Below, one piece after another: positions 22,481-35,559 of a stretch of DNA of 64,000 nucleotides. Under the pieces are notes generated by a model. It made no database searches. It was not told where the DNA came from and saw nothing but the letters and a program-made list of their open reading frames with translations. Source of the DNA: Cristatella mucedo (taxonomy: Eukaryota > Bryozoa > Phylactolaemata > Cristatellidae); NCBI GenBank assembly GCA_009760855.2, contig WPIO01000035.1, positions 1,146,501-1,210,500 on the forward strand, read 5' to 3'. Every line of letters starts with the position of its first letter. Position 1 is the stretch's first letter. A program made the translations under genes and the position numbers.

Positions 22481-22658
22481 CTACTAAATTGTTTTGATTT
22501 AATTGCAATTTTGTGCAGCACGACAAACTGCTTTAACTATAGCAAGCTTCAGTTAATTTCTAGCATGTTGGCTTTCGAGATTTATTGTGTTCTATCTACC
22601 TACCTTGCTGTAACACAGGGTTGTAAGATTTTTTGGGCTGGCACTATATATAAACTGA

Positions 22659-22728
22659 TATATATATATATATATATATACTATTTTTCTGAATATATAT
22701 ATATATATATATCTTCAGAAAAATAGTA
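22659..22728. repeat. (TA)n with perfect 15-bp inverted arms
   Basis: A TA microsatellite starts near 22659. TACTATTTTTCTGAA at 22679-22693 is exactly mirrored by TTCAGAAAAATAGTA at 22714-22728, with a 20-base TA-rich loop. This could be a foldback remnant or a replication-slippage product. Confidence 0.9.
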
Positions 22729-22989
22729 GGTATTACTTCGGTTACGTGTGTTACTGCAGTGCACAGCTGTCCTGGCCACGGTAAAGCATCTGCGTGGTCT
22801 TTTGATTCCTCGTACTATTCAACCTACGTGGGCGCAGTGTATGAGTCTAGCAGAACAATAATCTTTACCACGATAATCTTTATCAGTCTCCTCATGTCTC
22901 CATTGTGCAGTCACTGGGCGCTCTAACGTTGTTGCGACCACATTTGTCGCAAGTATAAGTCAATCATCTAATCCACTGCTCTCTCAGAT

Positions 22990-23700
22990 CAATTTTATGA
23001 CATCCCGTCTTGACTTCTGTAACTCACTGCTTGCTGGTCTACCAGCCTGTCGAATCAGGCGCTTTCAGCTTTTGCAGAATTCTGCCGCTGGGCTTTTCTG
23101 TCGAGAGCGTCCCACTTGTCATATCACAGCACTTCTGCCCGACTTGCACTGGCTCCGTCAAGCAACACATCAACTTCAAGGTTTCTGTCCCTCACTTGTA
23201 GGTCCGGTTATTCCTTGGCTCCAGCCTACCTATCAGATCTACTGCCCCAACAGGCTAAGAATCGTACCACTCGCTTTTTGGAATCTAATTGTTTACCTAT
23301 ACCTCGTACAAACCTCAAATTCTTTAGAGAGCGTGCCTTTATTTCGTATGATCCCAAAGCCTGGAACTTACTCCCGACTTGTGTCACGACAGCCCTTGAT
23401 TTGACCACATCTAAAAAAAGCTAAAAACGTGCATTTACAGACAGCATTTAGTGGGTCCCCGCGATTCGTCCTTCACGTGCTTATGCGTGCTGACACTGAG
23501 CATGCTGCCACTAACGACACTTGCATGCTGACCCTGTGCATGTTACCCTTAACCGTGTTATTCTTGTTGTTTATTTGGCTTGATACGACTCACCATTCGA
23601 CCGTGATTCCTTTGCAGCAAATGTGAAGCACCTAAAAAGAGACTGAGTTCTCTGAGGGCGCTTTATCAAGAATATTATTATTATTATTATTACTATCATT
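22990..23700 (+). mobile_element. LINE family A, RT C-terminal and 3' tail
   Basis: This copy opens with [20 protein letters not shown], the conserved start of the CR1/L2 RT C-terminal region, then LLPDLHWLRQ and the PKAWN block with frameshifts. It ends with the stem-loop and an ATT run (about 23670-23692). Confidence 0.88.
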
Positions 23701-24774
23701 ACAGTATTAAGCCTGAGATATGATACGAATATTCCTGATAATCGCAGTACACTCTGACAGCATTCGCATACCATGTTTGTAGCACAAAAAGGCACATTTA
23801 TTTGCATTTGCATGCGAGTCCAAGTATACTGCACTTGCACGTGTAACCATCGCAGCAGTCGCTCTTCGAGCGGCAGGGAGAGTTCCATTTCCGACATTCC
23901 GGGCCGCGTCTAGCGTGCATCAGTATGAACTCCTTGACATCCAAGCGCCGTCTGGAAACATAAGACTGATGGAATGCAATTTATTTTCCACTGTGTGACT
24001 CCACAGAGCCACGAACAGAGACTCTGTGGGTGTTACGCAGGACAGTCAGGGTCCGATAGCCTCATCGCGCTGATCGATGACGTGCGAAATCAAGGTGCGA
24101 AATCGTAAGCGAATCCTTGCCCCTTTTGCCTCATTAAATGCAAGAATCTGTATTTGCTAATCTCTTCGGTCAACGTCTGCACGTTTCGTAAGTGAGAAAG
24201 CGTGTCTCATTATTACTGCATCATGCGGGTCTGCGGGGCACGTGCGAGCTGCTATTAGCCGTGCCGTCATCCACGGAAACGAGTGACGCTAGCAAGCCAT
24301 TGGATGTACTGATAGATTTCGAAATAACAATTGTAAGATATCGGTATGTATCGGTTATACTTGATATTTTCTGAGCCTTTGTAATTCCTATGCTTATGTA
24401 ACGGGTGTGATTCTATTTTTGGACATTATATGAGCTTCACTGTAGCCGATTAACAGAAATCCTGTTAAAAACGTTGCTGCTTTGGCATCTGTTTCACTAT
24501 CTCATAGCCCAAAATTCTATATAGCGGATGACCACCCTTACATTTTTAAGGCTTTAAATTTGAATACTTCGCAGAATTTGCTTTAAGAAAATTAGAAGCT
24601 CCTTCTTCTGTGCCTATGCCTAACCCCAATAGAGATGTATGTATCTGCACGCGGGCGTCTATCGAAATTCTGTAAAATATGCATCGCGCCGCTGCTGTTG
24701 CATCAGTTGCCCAAGTGAAATCAACCTGGTCGAGTTCGTAGAGTTTAGCATATTAGATCAGAGCGGAGTGACGC
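23701..24774. other. No supported gene; part of a family B-like tail
   Basis: Around 23985-24040 there is a short reverse-complement match to the family B end (CCACAGAGCC, AGTTACG-like words), too diverged to delimit. The rest is unrecognised. Confidence 0.35.
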
Positions 24775-24875
24775 TGTGCAGAGCAAAGCAGAGCTTATCA
24801 GAGCAAAGCAGAGCAGAGCAGAACTGATCAGAGCAAGCGGATTGAAGCGGAGCAGAGCAGAACAGAGCGGGCTCA
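24775..24875 (+). repeat. Imperfect GCAGA pentamer repeat
   Basis: AGAGCAAAGCAGAGC-like words repeat through about 100 bases with drift to CGGAGC and CTGATC. It is a simple pentanucleotide tandem. Confidence 0.8.
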
Positions 24876-25814
24876 CGAGAGCTGAACTGCCTTAGTGGAA
24901 GGCCATTTACCTCTGAGGCATCTCTATTTTGTACTCTTCATAATATTGATCATCCGTGTCCTCCTCGCCATGAGCTGCAAAGTAAGAGACCACCTCTGAT
25001 GAGCGACGCATCGGCTGCTAGTAGCGGCAACAGACGGCTGCATTCTGCTAAGTGACCTTCACCCCCAGTGTCTAGTCGAGCTTGGCATGCCCAGCTTCGT
25101 CTGCTCCGAGAGCTAAGATCAATGGTCCCATGCACGTCGACGAAGACCAAAACATCGCAAATGTAGGCAGAAGACCTGCTGCACCAGAAGGTAAAGAGCG
25201 ACGGCGATGACAACACAAACTTGAGCAATAATTTTGATCAATAAAGATTACTAACCAATATGAATAGGAAGCTACATAAATCTTTTATATTTCGACTTAT
25301 ATTATTTCCAGAGGCACAGATGGGCACAGATCGCGGCGACCGAGCAGACTTCCCTGTCTCGCTTGCCATTTCCGCTTTTGGCTGGGAGCGCGAGCGTTCG
25401 GCGCTCATTGCTAAAATTGGCGTAGCTCACGTTCAGTGCCATCGGCAGTTTGATGGCTTCGGCAGCCGCCGCCACTCGCAGCGCCGCTAGCGAGTCGTAT
25501 AGAAAACCACGAGCAGCGCTCGAAGCTTAACGCGCGCCTGCGCGAGACTCGCTTGCACGCTTTCCTGCATCCTACGGCGATCGGTGCGCCCTCTGTCGGC
25601 CGTTTTTGGGGTTCTGCAAATTACTGCAATCCGTTTGACTTAAGACAAATCAACAATACAAATCGGCGATGCGAAGCCCGACTTTCGAGTGGATATAATA
25701 TGGCACCGCCGCTCTAATGTACCCACACAATTTCAGGCTAATGCGTTCGCGAGCGTCTCACACAACCCGGCTGGGAAGACGCTGGCCACATATTGCGATC
25801 CACGCAATTTACTA

Positions 25815-26163
25815 CTACTACTAATAATAATAATAATGCACTTGATAAAGCGCCCTCAGAGAACTCAATCTCTCTCTCTCTCTCTCTCTCTAGGCGCTTT
25901 ACATTTGCTGCAAAGGGAAATGCAATTGAATGGTGAGTAATATCATGCTTGATAAATAAACAAAATGAATAACATGGTTAAGGGTGACGTGCACAGGGTC
26001 AGCATGCAAATGTGGTTAGTGGCAGCATGCACAGTGTCAGCACGCATAAGCACATCAAGGACGAATCACAGGGACCCACTAAATGCTGTCCTAAATAGGT
26101 GTGTTTTTAAGTTCCTTTTAAATGTGGTCAGGTCAGGGGATGTTCTCACGACTACAAATCAAC
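25815..26163 (-). mobile_element. LINE family A tail with an internal CT expansion
   Basis: Reverse-complement family A 3' end, from its ATT run at 25815-25835 to the RT end near 26160. In the loop of the tail's stem-loop, the usual AATCTCTTTCTAGGC has become a pure (CT)n run at 25868-25892, so the microsatellite grew inside the LINE. The copy resembles 47225-47540 closely. Confidence 0.88.
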
Positions 26164-26891
26164 CCTTAATCTATTGCCCAAAGCTCCAACTTGAACTGCA
26201 TATTAAACTGCACTTTTGCTTGTGTTCACCTGACAAATTTTGTGCTATTGCGCATGAGGTTTCAAGCTCCACTGCAATCTTTTGCAGTGGCCCGGGGCAA
26301 TACCACAATCCACTGCAATCGAGTGCAGTAGGTTGCAGGAGAACTTGCGCGTGCAACGGCGTGAAAGCTTGTGGATACACTGGAATTATAGCGTAGTGTA
26401 ATATGTAATCCAAGTTGAAGCTTCGCGAAGCAGATTTCTGGTGGGTTATTGGAGTGCTAAATTAGATTTTGGCCGATAAAGCTGCTGGATTGCGGTAATG
26501 GCCGGCGTCTTAGGAGCCCATTTGTACGAGAACTCAAAATCGCAATAGCACGAACTTTGGTGGGTACAATACAACGAGGATGTACTACAATATTTACTGG
26601 AAACTTGATTTCATGATGCCTATTTCCGGCCGGTGTTTGATAATTAGAATAAATCGGGACGGATTGCAGTAATTCGTCGCACTCCATCTTTGGTTGGACG
26701 TCCAAGGTGCGAGCCGCCCGGTTTCGAAGAGAGCTGAGAGATTGTCCATGGCAGAATACTAAAGAAATTTCTGAATGTTCAGTGATGAAAATCTAATCGT
26801 CAGTTGCTGTAAGTGGATGGAACAACGACTCCACTGCCACAGAACCTGAAGAGTATTTGAAAGCGGCCGTTCAGAATGAGCGACCATCTGG

Positions 26892-26930
<39 letters not shown>

Positions 26931-27239
26931 TGTGTGTCGCAGTGAGCATCATTAAAAGTTACTCCTACCCCGCAAGCCAATCGCGATTTGCTGCATCTGT
27001 GTCGCGGCGTCTGCATTTATTTATATTTAAACCCGCGACGTATCTAAGGCACTCATTCAGACCTAACGTGAGAGCACGTAGCAGGTATGACCCCAAGTGA
27101 GCACTCGTTGAAATGGCACCTCTTCAAGCCAACGGTGGCGAGTAAGCAACGATAAAAGCTAAAATAAAATAAATATAAAATAAGTGATAAATATAATAAT
27201 AAATAAATAATAAATAATAAATAATAATACAATCCCAGA
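26164..27239. repeat. (GT)n and A/T-rich simple repeats, otherwise unassigned
   Basis: A (GT)n microsatellite spans about 26893-26928, and an AAT/AAAT-rich tract spans about 27165-27232. Near 26275-26340 the words CACTGCAATC and CTGCAATCGAGTGCAG repeat locally. I see no gene. Confidence 0.7.
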
Positions 27240-30200
27240 GAAAAGACCCCGCTAGGCTCCGCCGGAGCGCATTCTTAGCGATGCGAAGTCAGCAGAGAAT
27301 AGGCAGCCCTTGGGAGTTTAATTCGTCTTCCGATGGCGCGTGCAGCTGCAGGCTTACTCGGAAGCCTGCTTGAAATGTGCGCGACCGACGCGTCAGCGGA
27401 GCTCGTATCTATGGCGACAATCTCAGCCGCGCGCGGACCGACCTTTAGCCCTAAGAGTGAGACGCTCGAACAGCGATCGCCAATTCTCGCCGATCGCTCT
27501 TCGCGCGCGCCCCAAAGTACCGAGCCCTCTTACCGTAAGAAGCGCACGTCGACGCCAGCGCAGCGATTAGCACACACGCGGCAATCGCGAACCGCGACGG
27601 CGGCGGCGGCAGCAGCTTCATTCCGACGAACACTGCGAACGGAGAAAGCTCTCTTATTGATCAGCGATCGCGCCACTCGCGCCGCGCGTCAGCTGCTTGC
27701 TTGCATGGCCTTATTACTAATCCTCGGAAGCTTGCACTTCTGCGAACGGCCTGAATCTCCCATTAAAGTGGCAAATTAGCCGCAGCAACGGAGCGAACGC
27801 CGCCGCCGGCCTTCGCGTCGGCGCGCCCATCTCGCTCGACGATCTCTGCCTGCTTGCCTTTAGCCGTGGCCACGAGGACGCACATCGGACGACGAGGCGA
27901 CGCTAGTGCGGCGCGTCCGTTGCGTTGAGCCGGAGCCGCCGCAGATTGGCCCCGGCGTCTCGTAGGAGACAATTATTTTAAATTGAGGACACGGCGCTTT
28001 GTCGGACGCGCTCGCGCTGCCGACGCGACGCAGGCGATGCGCTCGCGAAGAGGAAACGATCGCTGGGCAACGCAAAGGCCTCCGGCCATCCGAACCGCTG
28101 CGCCAGCTCTCAGGAAGCGATGTCACTCGCTCAGCTCTGGCTTTCCTCTCTCTACTGCTTCGAATTCTTGCGGCGCGGCAGCGGCGCGCAAACGGCCGCC
28201 GAATATTGATGCTGGCAATGCTGACTCGGCGCTCGGACATCCTACGAAGCCGCGCAGCAGCTTTCTCGGCGTCCTTTGCCGTCGCCGCTTTCGCGGCGAT
28301 TTTCTTTTGAGGCGTCTGAACTTCATAGTCCGCTTCATTGTCTCTTCATTGGCCGCGGAGCAGGTTTACACATCCAGCTGGCGAGCTCCCGAGTGAACTT
28401 CACAGGCGTCCACAGCTGAAACCCGCTCGCCCACACGCGTCCAGCTCTACGAGAGCAGACGTCCAATGGCCGCGAGGAGCGTGCGAATCGTCGGTGCCCT
28501 CGAGGAGAGCGACTTAAGTGAGCCGCCGAGAGGCACCATCGCCGCCGCCGCCGCCGCCGCCGCCGCGGCTAACGCGGCGGCAGCGGAGAGAATTTCCGCT
28601 CACTACTAGCGCCACGCTTTCAGTGCGGGCACGCCTCGCCTGTAGGTCTGAGCAGGCGGCGTCGCCACCACTCGAGAGGCACACTCTGCGGCGCCGCCGC
28701 CTTTCGCAGAAGCCACGCGACGCACATGAGCGATCGATCGCTCTTGAGCGCGCGCTAATTCTACCATTTGCTGGATTATTTATGGCAAGATGCGACCGCA
28801 GCCTCGGGGCTGCGTCGGCGTCGACGTCGACGGCGGCCCTGACTGTCTGGCGGGCGTGTGGCGTGCCTAGTTGGGCGCACCGAGCGAGAACTCCTCGCGT
28901 ACGCGGACGCAGTTTGGCGCGCGTCTTGTCAGCGGAGAGCGGATTTTCAGGCGGAACTTCGATTCAGCGACGAGGCCATTTCTGCTTGAATGGCGGCCCG
29001 GCGGAGCGTGCTCGCAGAGTGAGGCAATCTTCTTTGGCGCAAGCGACTAGAGAGCGCCTGGCTTTTTTGCGGCAGCGCGTTCGCACTCTGCCGTATTGCC
29101 AACGCGGAAGAAAAAAGAGGTCGGCCGGCGGGCGGGATGCAGCTTGATTGCTGGTCAGGCGTCCTTGCGGCAGCCGATTCGAGCTCCCGCTTAGGCGAGA
29201 TCCGGCGGTAGGTCAGCACACTCGAAGCCGAGGCGACCAAAGGCTACGTGCGCGCTGGTTGCGGCCGCCAAGCGAAGCTTTCAAGGCGGGGCCGGCGATT
29301 GACGCTTGGACGCGAGCGCCAAGCAAATCAATGGCACAGTGAGTGCGAGACTCAAGTCGGAATAAGCGACGCCATCTCTTCTAATTAAAGTGAGAAAGTC
29401 CGCACTTCCCTCCGTCACGCTATAAGATGGCGACCAGCACTTCCGGGAGTGACATGCAATGTACGTGAAATTCTACTATGACTCAGCGAAGGGAGTCCAG
29501 AGAGAGGGTGAGTGAGCTGCCCGTATTGCAGGAGCTCGTACATTCGAGAAGTCTTAATCTGCAACTACTCGCTAGGAATGAGGGTGGCCAAAGGATTTTG
29601 CATATGTTTCTGGCGCTGCATGCGTTGAGATGCCTGTTTACGGAACGCCGGACATCCGGAATGGGCAGCTGCGATGGCAGCGGCGATCGACCCATCTACA
29701 AAGACCGGCGACAAGAGAGGGAAAAACTTTGCCTTATTTCCGACGTCAAGCGCGGAATGGTGCCGAATCGTCTGCTTTTGGTGGCCACAGCGACTAAGCT
29801 CCCGAAAAAGGGCGGGTGAAAAATCTATAGCGCGACGGGGGAGCGAATGACACAGCCGTCGCTCGACGGTCGGCGGTCTTTGTCGCGCGGGCTCGCGAGC
29901 GGCGGCGGCGGCCACCGCCGCCGCGATACCGCGGAAGTCCAGCCGACGGCCCCGCGTCGGCGGCGAGCGCGCTCGCGCCGCGCCCGCAGCCGAGACGACC
30001 GAGCTGAAATCGCGCGCTAGCCGCCACCGCCGCCGCACCGCCGACTGGCCTGGCAGCACGATTACTTCTCGCATTTTCTCTACTGGCGATCGGCCGCCAA
30101 GCGCGCCGCCGCAAGCCGGCCGCTCGTTATCGGCCGAATAGCGAGCGTCGCCGCGACCAGCTGCCGCCGCCGATCGGCGGCGGCGAGCGCACGCCGCGCG

Positions 30201-31000
30201 GCGGCGCGCGCTCGCCGCGCGGCGTGCGACGGGCTCACCTCCCGCTGGCTGCGGCTCCACCGGGTGGCGCCTATTACCGAAGCGACGACACTCTGAAGTC
30301 GATTCGTTCTGACGAGTCGCTTTAAGTAGCATCGCGTGCTCGCGTCGTCGTCGTCGCTGTCGCGCGCGCCGTTCGTTCTTCCTTGCGAGGAGCGCTCGGA
30401 AGTGGAATCGATTTTTAAATTTCGCAGCCCTCGAGCCGCGAAGTTCGCCTTGAAGGAGCGCGTCTACGACCCGCCACTCCCACTCGGCTCCGCCCCCGCC
30501 AGGCTTCCGTCGCGTCGTCGTAGCACTCCCGCGCGCGTGGCGCGCCGAGATCGATACCGGCGGCGCGCGCCGATCATGCGGCGGCAGACGGCATCGAGGC
30601 GCCGTCAGGCGGCAGGCGGAGCGTCGCGTGATGCGCCGGTCTCTCCGGCACCATCGCCTATCGCTCGCGGCGGCGCTGACAGCGGCGTTCGAATGTCCGG
30701 CGCGCATACGACCGCGGAAAAAAAGGGCACCTTTGACGCCTTTCGCGCGCGTCAAGGCACGTCTGTCCGCCCGCGCGTCCGGCGCTAAGGCGCGAGAAGT
30801 CGGCGGAGCTGGCCGCCCGCTCGCCCACCCGAGCGCGCTCTCGCGTTCCGGCGACGGCAGCGACGGCGGCGGCGTCCATCGTAGCTCGCACAACGGATAA
30901 ACGAAGGCAAGGCAGGCAAGATTGCAGGATTGCTTAAACGACGTCTACAGTGAGCACGGGAAGAAGTAGCAGTCGTTCTAGCAACGAACGGATGCGGAGA
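27240..31000. other. Large GC-rich, CpG-rich island
   Basis: Very high GC, with the densest CGG/CCG content at 29850-30250 and 30480-30880 and a short CCG run at 28545-28567. A 442-codon minus frame (30893-29565) and many others overlap on both strands with Arg/Ala/Pro-rich, domain-free products, which is what stop-poor GC-rich DNA gives by chance. It may contain promoters or 5' exons, but I cannot support a specific one. Confidence 0.5.
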
Positions 31001-31494
31001 GGAGGCCTGCTCTGCCTGGCTTTGTGTGCACTAATCGCGGTCTAGTCGGAGACCAGCTCAGGTATCCATTGAGATAGAGACCAAGCGAAGGGCTCTTGCC
31101 TGTCTCATGCCGCCGAGTGAAGAGCTGACGACCAGAAAGTGTGAGGGTTCTGGAACGCGTTGAAGCCCAGCTCGTTGCTGCGACAGCTGTCGGCAAACAG
31201 AAAAGATGAAGACTACAACACCGCGAGGACAGCGGCGAAGAAGGCATCATCGAAAAATCATCTGTGGTATTTATTTTAAAGCCCAGTGATGTGGAGAAGC
31301 CGAATGTTGGCATGTACCACTGCACAGGCTGAGCCAGATATTCCATTTAGTATCCCGGCCAAGGGCGGCCCAAATGAATAAAGGCGGCATAGCGTTGGTC
31401 ATCAAGGTTATGCGGATAATGACTGGAGAGATAATAGTGAGGGTTCCTGAATTACGGTGGCTTTGAGCTGGTTAAACAATCCTAGCTGCTTAAA

Positions 31495-31655
31495 CAGCCT
31501 CTTTTTGTATAGCGACAGAAGAGCCTTTACGGCTATCACCACTGCTTGCAGTGCCGATAAAGGATTGCCCACCACAGGAATCGAGCCCACGACCTCGGGA
31601 CCGAGGTCATGAAAGCAACCGCCTTACCTAGTGTGCCATCACGGCTCACCAATGG
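31495..31655 (-). repeat. tRNA-derived SINE, copy 2
   Basis: On the minus strand it starts with the SINE's A-box-like region (GTGATGGCACACTAGGTAAG), has a B box (GGGCTCGATTCC), and ends at AGGCTCTTCTGTCGCTATAC. It is the closest of the copies to 48490-48650. Confidence 0.82.
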
Positions 31656-32099
31656 TTATGTCTCCTTTTACGGTTAGGATTGCTAATACGGAATCTTTTA
31701 ACGTAGATGTGAGTGAAGTTTCTTAAATGGGCACAGCGCTCATAGCAGAAAGTTCACTGTAGTGGCCAGCGGCTGTAGACCGTAAATCGTGTTTTGGAGC
31801 GCCGGTATGTAGCTAGCGTACAACGAGCAGGTTTTTTCCTTGCAATTTCTGTCGACCATTGCTCTCTGGAACATCGGCGGAGCTGAACGCGAGCGTAGGC
31901 GACAAGTTACCTGAACCAAAACGAGCGAACCCTTGAACGTTGGGCAATAAACTCTCAATACCAAAGAATGCACCGTCAGGGCTGCTGCAAGTGTAGGCGT
32001 GCGAAAAGCAGGCGCTGGCTGCTAGCACCAGCCGGCGGCCAAGACAATAAAAGTACGCCCGATCGGTAAGCTAACCTAACTAGTTAGGTCAATCTGACG
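31656..32099. other. No recognisable feature
   Basis: Mixed-composition sequence with no supported exon or shared repeat. Confidence 0.45.
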
Positions 32100-35000
32100 C
32101 CAAGCTGTCTGGCGTCTGACGCAAGCGACAGTCTGTCTGCTCCCAATCTTTATGTCGGCCCCTATCACGAGCACGAGCCGCTGGCGGCGGCTGGCGACTT
32201 TGCTCGCCAATCAGCTCCAAGCCGCTCAGCGCGTACGCCCATCGCGTGGTAGCTCAAATCTTCAACCGCTCCTCCCCACAGGGACAGCGCATGTTTGCGC
32301 TCGCAGCGTCAGAATTATTCTAGCGGTTAATTAATTTTTGCAAATGGCCTCATCAATTCAGCAGGCCTTGTCGGCTGGAACCTTGGAAGCAACGCCGGCG
32401 CGGCGCGCGAAGCGCAGCGACTCCGATTGGAGCTACGGAGACGACAGTCGATCCACATCCCGCTGCGTTCATAGCCGGGCTTCCAAGCTTCGACCGCCGA
32501 CCCTAGAAGGCAGCGCACGAGCAACCTCTTCCCGACGGCCGTTTGAATTCGGGAGAGCGAGTTTACGGCGTGCAGTGCTGACGACGACGACTAGACGCAG
32601 CGATGCGCTGCGGCGCCGACTTCCTGCTGCGCGAAATGCCAAAGCGAAGCGAGCTCGGAGGCAATCTCGGCGCGCTCTCCTCCGGAGCGCAGTCCGTCAG
32701 AGTCCGATGCGCGCGCGACGTCTGCAGTTAGCTGAGAGGCAGCTCGTCGCCTGCTCCATGAACGCGTGGCAGCGACAGCGCTAGTGCTCGAAGATCCGCC
32801 GTGGCCCAAGCAGAGAGCCGCTCGACTGCGAGGCTGACTTTGCGTCCGATTCCTGACGCAATCGGACGCAAAGTCAGCTTCGCGTAGTATCAAATAATAG
32901 GATGCGGCAGCAGGATCATCCGACTTCCCGTTTGCTTCATCTGTCGCTCGCCATCGTCGACCACCAGTCGAGCTGCTGAAACGGCCCAGAGCACAATTCG
33001 TTCAACTGCCAAGGCACGAACTCCTTGCCTATTACCAAAGGCTTCGTTTTTGTGCCGCCCGCCCAACAGATTAATCTGTAGCGATACATAATCGGTTGCT
33101 GGCCGTTTTTATTCAGGAAAGGTAAAACTGAATATCAGCCACAATCTGGCTTTGTAATCTGGCTTTGTAATCTGGCTTTGCCATCTGGTAATTATTATGA
33201 GTTTTTCGAGAGCTGGCGGCCGTCATGGCGGCAGTTCGACGCAGGTGGCGCTCCGTCGCTGTCGAATAGACTTCTCTACGCTGCGGATCTCGTATGCTAA
33301 GGCGTGGCGGCTTTTCGTTGCTGCCATGTCCGCTGCTACTTTCGGCATGCATGCGTCCACTTGCGCTACACCTGCGAGTCGCTAACCGCGATAAAAGCTT
33401 CAGAGCGTCGCCGGTATTCGTCGTGCGTCGGCTGCGTCGAGCACCGCTATGAGCGCGCGTTTGCGGCCTAGTTCTGACCGGACCTTAAAGCAGCTGCGCT
33501 CCGTTTGTAATGCTTTGCGCCGGAAATGTTGGATAATAGCTGGGGACCCATAGCAGCCATCTTGTGGAAGTCTCATAGCTTGTACAGTCTATATAGCCGC
33601 GTGCATATTGTGTTTTTACACTTTAAAAATATTTCCGCAGGCTCCGATTCTCCTGCTCTTCTGCTGAGCCATAGAGAACTTGCTAGCTTAAACAGCCTGC
33701 GCGGAACTCTGGAACTCGTGAAATTGTGTGGTATTTAAAACTATAAACAAGCGGCACGATCAGTGTGGATAATTATTTCCGCTCAAAAGCGTTCCGCTGC
33801 CAAGTTGATCGACACCAAGATGCGCGATGTACAGCCTTCGGCCAAAACTAAGCCAAGACCGCACCTAACTTAACAAATCAGTGATACACTTCATACGCCC
33901 CGAGAATTATTTTTGAATGCGTGGGCCGCGCAGTAGAGCGACGGTACATAAATTCGTCGTAGGGCAACGGTAAGCTCACCGTCGACCTTGTTGCGGACAC
34001 GCGGAAGACAGCGATTTCGTTATTCTCTCCGAGAAGGACGTACATTTCTGGTTAGGCATCGCCTTGTCGGCAGGAGCAACTTTACTGTAATTTCAAGATA
34101 GAGACGGCGACCGGAGGCCGTCTACCGAGGGACCGAGGGCCCCGAGAAGAATTTCGCCAACTCGCGAGCCCGAGGAACGATCCCGAAACGCTCCCTCCGC
34201 GCTCCCGCTCGCGGCCGATTGAAGCTAGCGAGACAACGGATCCCGCTGCCTCCTGAACATGACGTTAGATTTTCGGCTTATTTATCATCCCCACTCACAC
34301 GCTCTAGCCCAATCCCGGTGCGCTGGCTTCGTGAATAGGTGCGTGCGCATTTATAATAGCACACTTTGGCACCGCTAAAGCGCTCTAGACGCGCGCGGCC
34401 TTTGCTAACTTGGAATGGCATTAGACGGCGTCACTCCGTCAGTCAATGCAGCTTCTAGTAAAATCGATTCCTTTACATGGAAATAGCAAGCACGAAGTAA
34501 TCATTGCGCGGTTTCTGCTTGCAAGCGAATGTATCGGTACGCGTACGGAGTGCTGCGGGCGCAGCCGCACTCCCTCCGCCCCCTATAGCCGACGGCGTTG
34601 GGCTGCTGTTTTCGGTTCGCTCAAAAAACGGGCTCATTGCGAACGTGTCTGCCTTTAATTTCTTCGTTCAGCTACAGCTGCAAGCGCCGCCGCGCTCGTT
34701 CAAGGCGATACAGTCGGCATGTGCGCGGGAGTAGCGGAGCGCCGGAGCGAGCCGTTTCGAGAGAGATTGATGCCGCACCCAATTACGGCATCGCGACTAG
34801 CACGAGCTCTCGGCTTTCTCAGCGTCGTCGCGATCGGCTAGCAAGCTGGCGCAGTGCTCCGAGCTGTCTCGGCGCTCTTGCTTGCGCCTGCCACTTAGCG
34901 GCATCGCCTTTTGCGGCGTGTCGGTGATACAAGTACTCCTTTGAACGAAAGAAAGACGGCGACGAAACTTGGCCAGTATTTAAATGCGGCTGCGACTACT

Positions 35001-35400
35001 ACCCGCGGCGTCGCCGCTCGCTTCGGTCGGGCACTCATTCTTGAGTGCTCGCGCGGGCATCGTTTCTAACCTGCAGTTACCGTAACCGAACAGAAGATCC
35101 GATGGCACATTCGGCGAACTGGGCGAATCCTCGCTCGAAGACCTTCCCAACAGCGCTTGGCGCATTTTCGTTCTCTGCTTCAGAGGGGGGGAGAAGGAAG
35201 CGCTGCGTCAGCTGATGCTGTAGGCCACGTCAGCTGACACAGCGGGCTGCCCCGATTGGTGCGTCACGCGCATGCGGCTCCCGAGCGGAGGAGCCGATAG
35301 TCGGTGCCAAGTACCTCGATTTCAGGCAGATCCGCAATGTCTTTGGCGCCGCCGCGAATGATGAGCCACGTTCGGCGCAATGTCTTCTTTTTCTAAACGG
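32100..35400. other. GC-rich, CpG-rich island
   Basis: Compositionally like 27.2-31.0 kb but interrupted by AT-rich stretches near 33.55-33.8 kb. There are only short overlapping frames without recognisable domains. A small tandem of GGCTTTGTAATCT sits at 33150-33180. Confidence 0.45.
32833..32878. repeat. Perfect 19-bp hairpin, 8-base loop
   Basis: The left arm is 32833-32851 (GCTGACTTTGCGTCCGATT) and the right arm is 32860-32878, its exact reverse complement, with loop CCTGACGC. No terminator-like T-run follows and there is no adjacent gene end. Confidence 0.93.
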
Positions 35401-35559
35401 GCGTAAAATGGTCACAACGGAATGACAGACGCGCGTTTACGTCAGGGTGCTCCTTTTTGGCCCGGCCTTTGAGCTTCGGTCGCCAATGTCGACAACGGAC
35501 GCGCCAGGAAAGCAAAGGTCTCCTGCCTGAGAGATTTAATGGTGGGCGGCTTGCGGTGA

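Noticed and set aside
29565-30893. 442-codon minus-strand frame
   Set aside because: Arg/Ala/Pro-rich with no domain, overlapped by other long frames in GC-rich stop-poor DNA.
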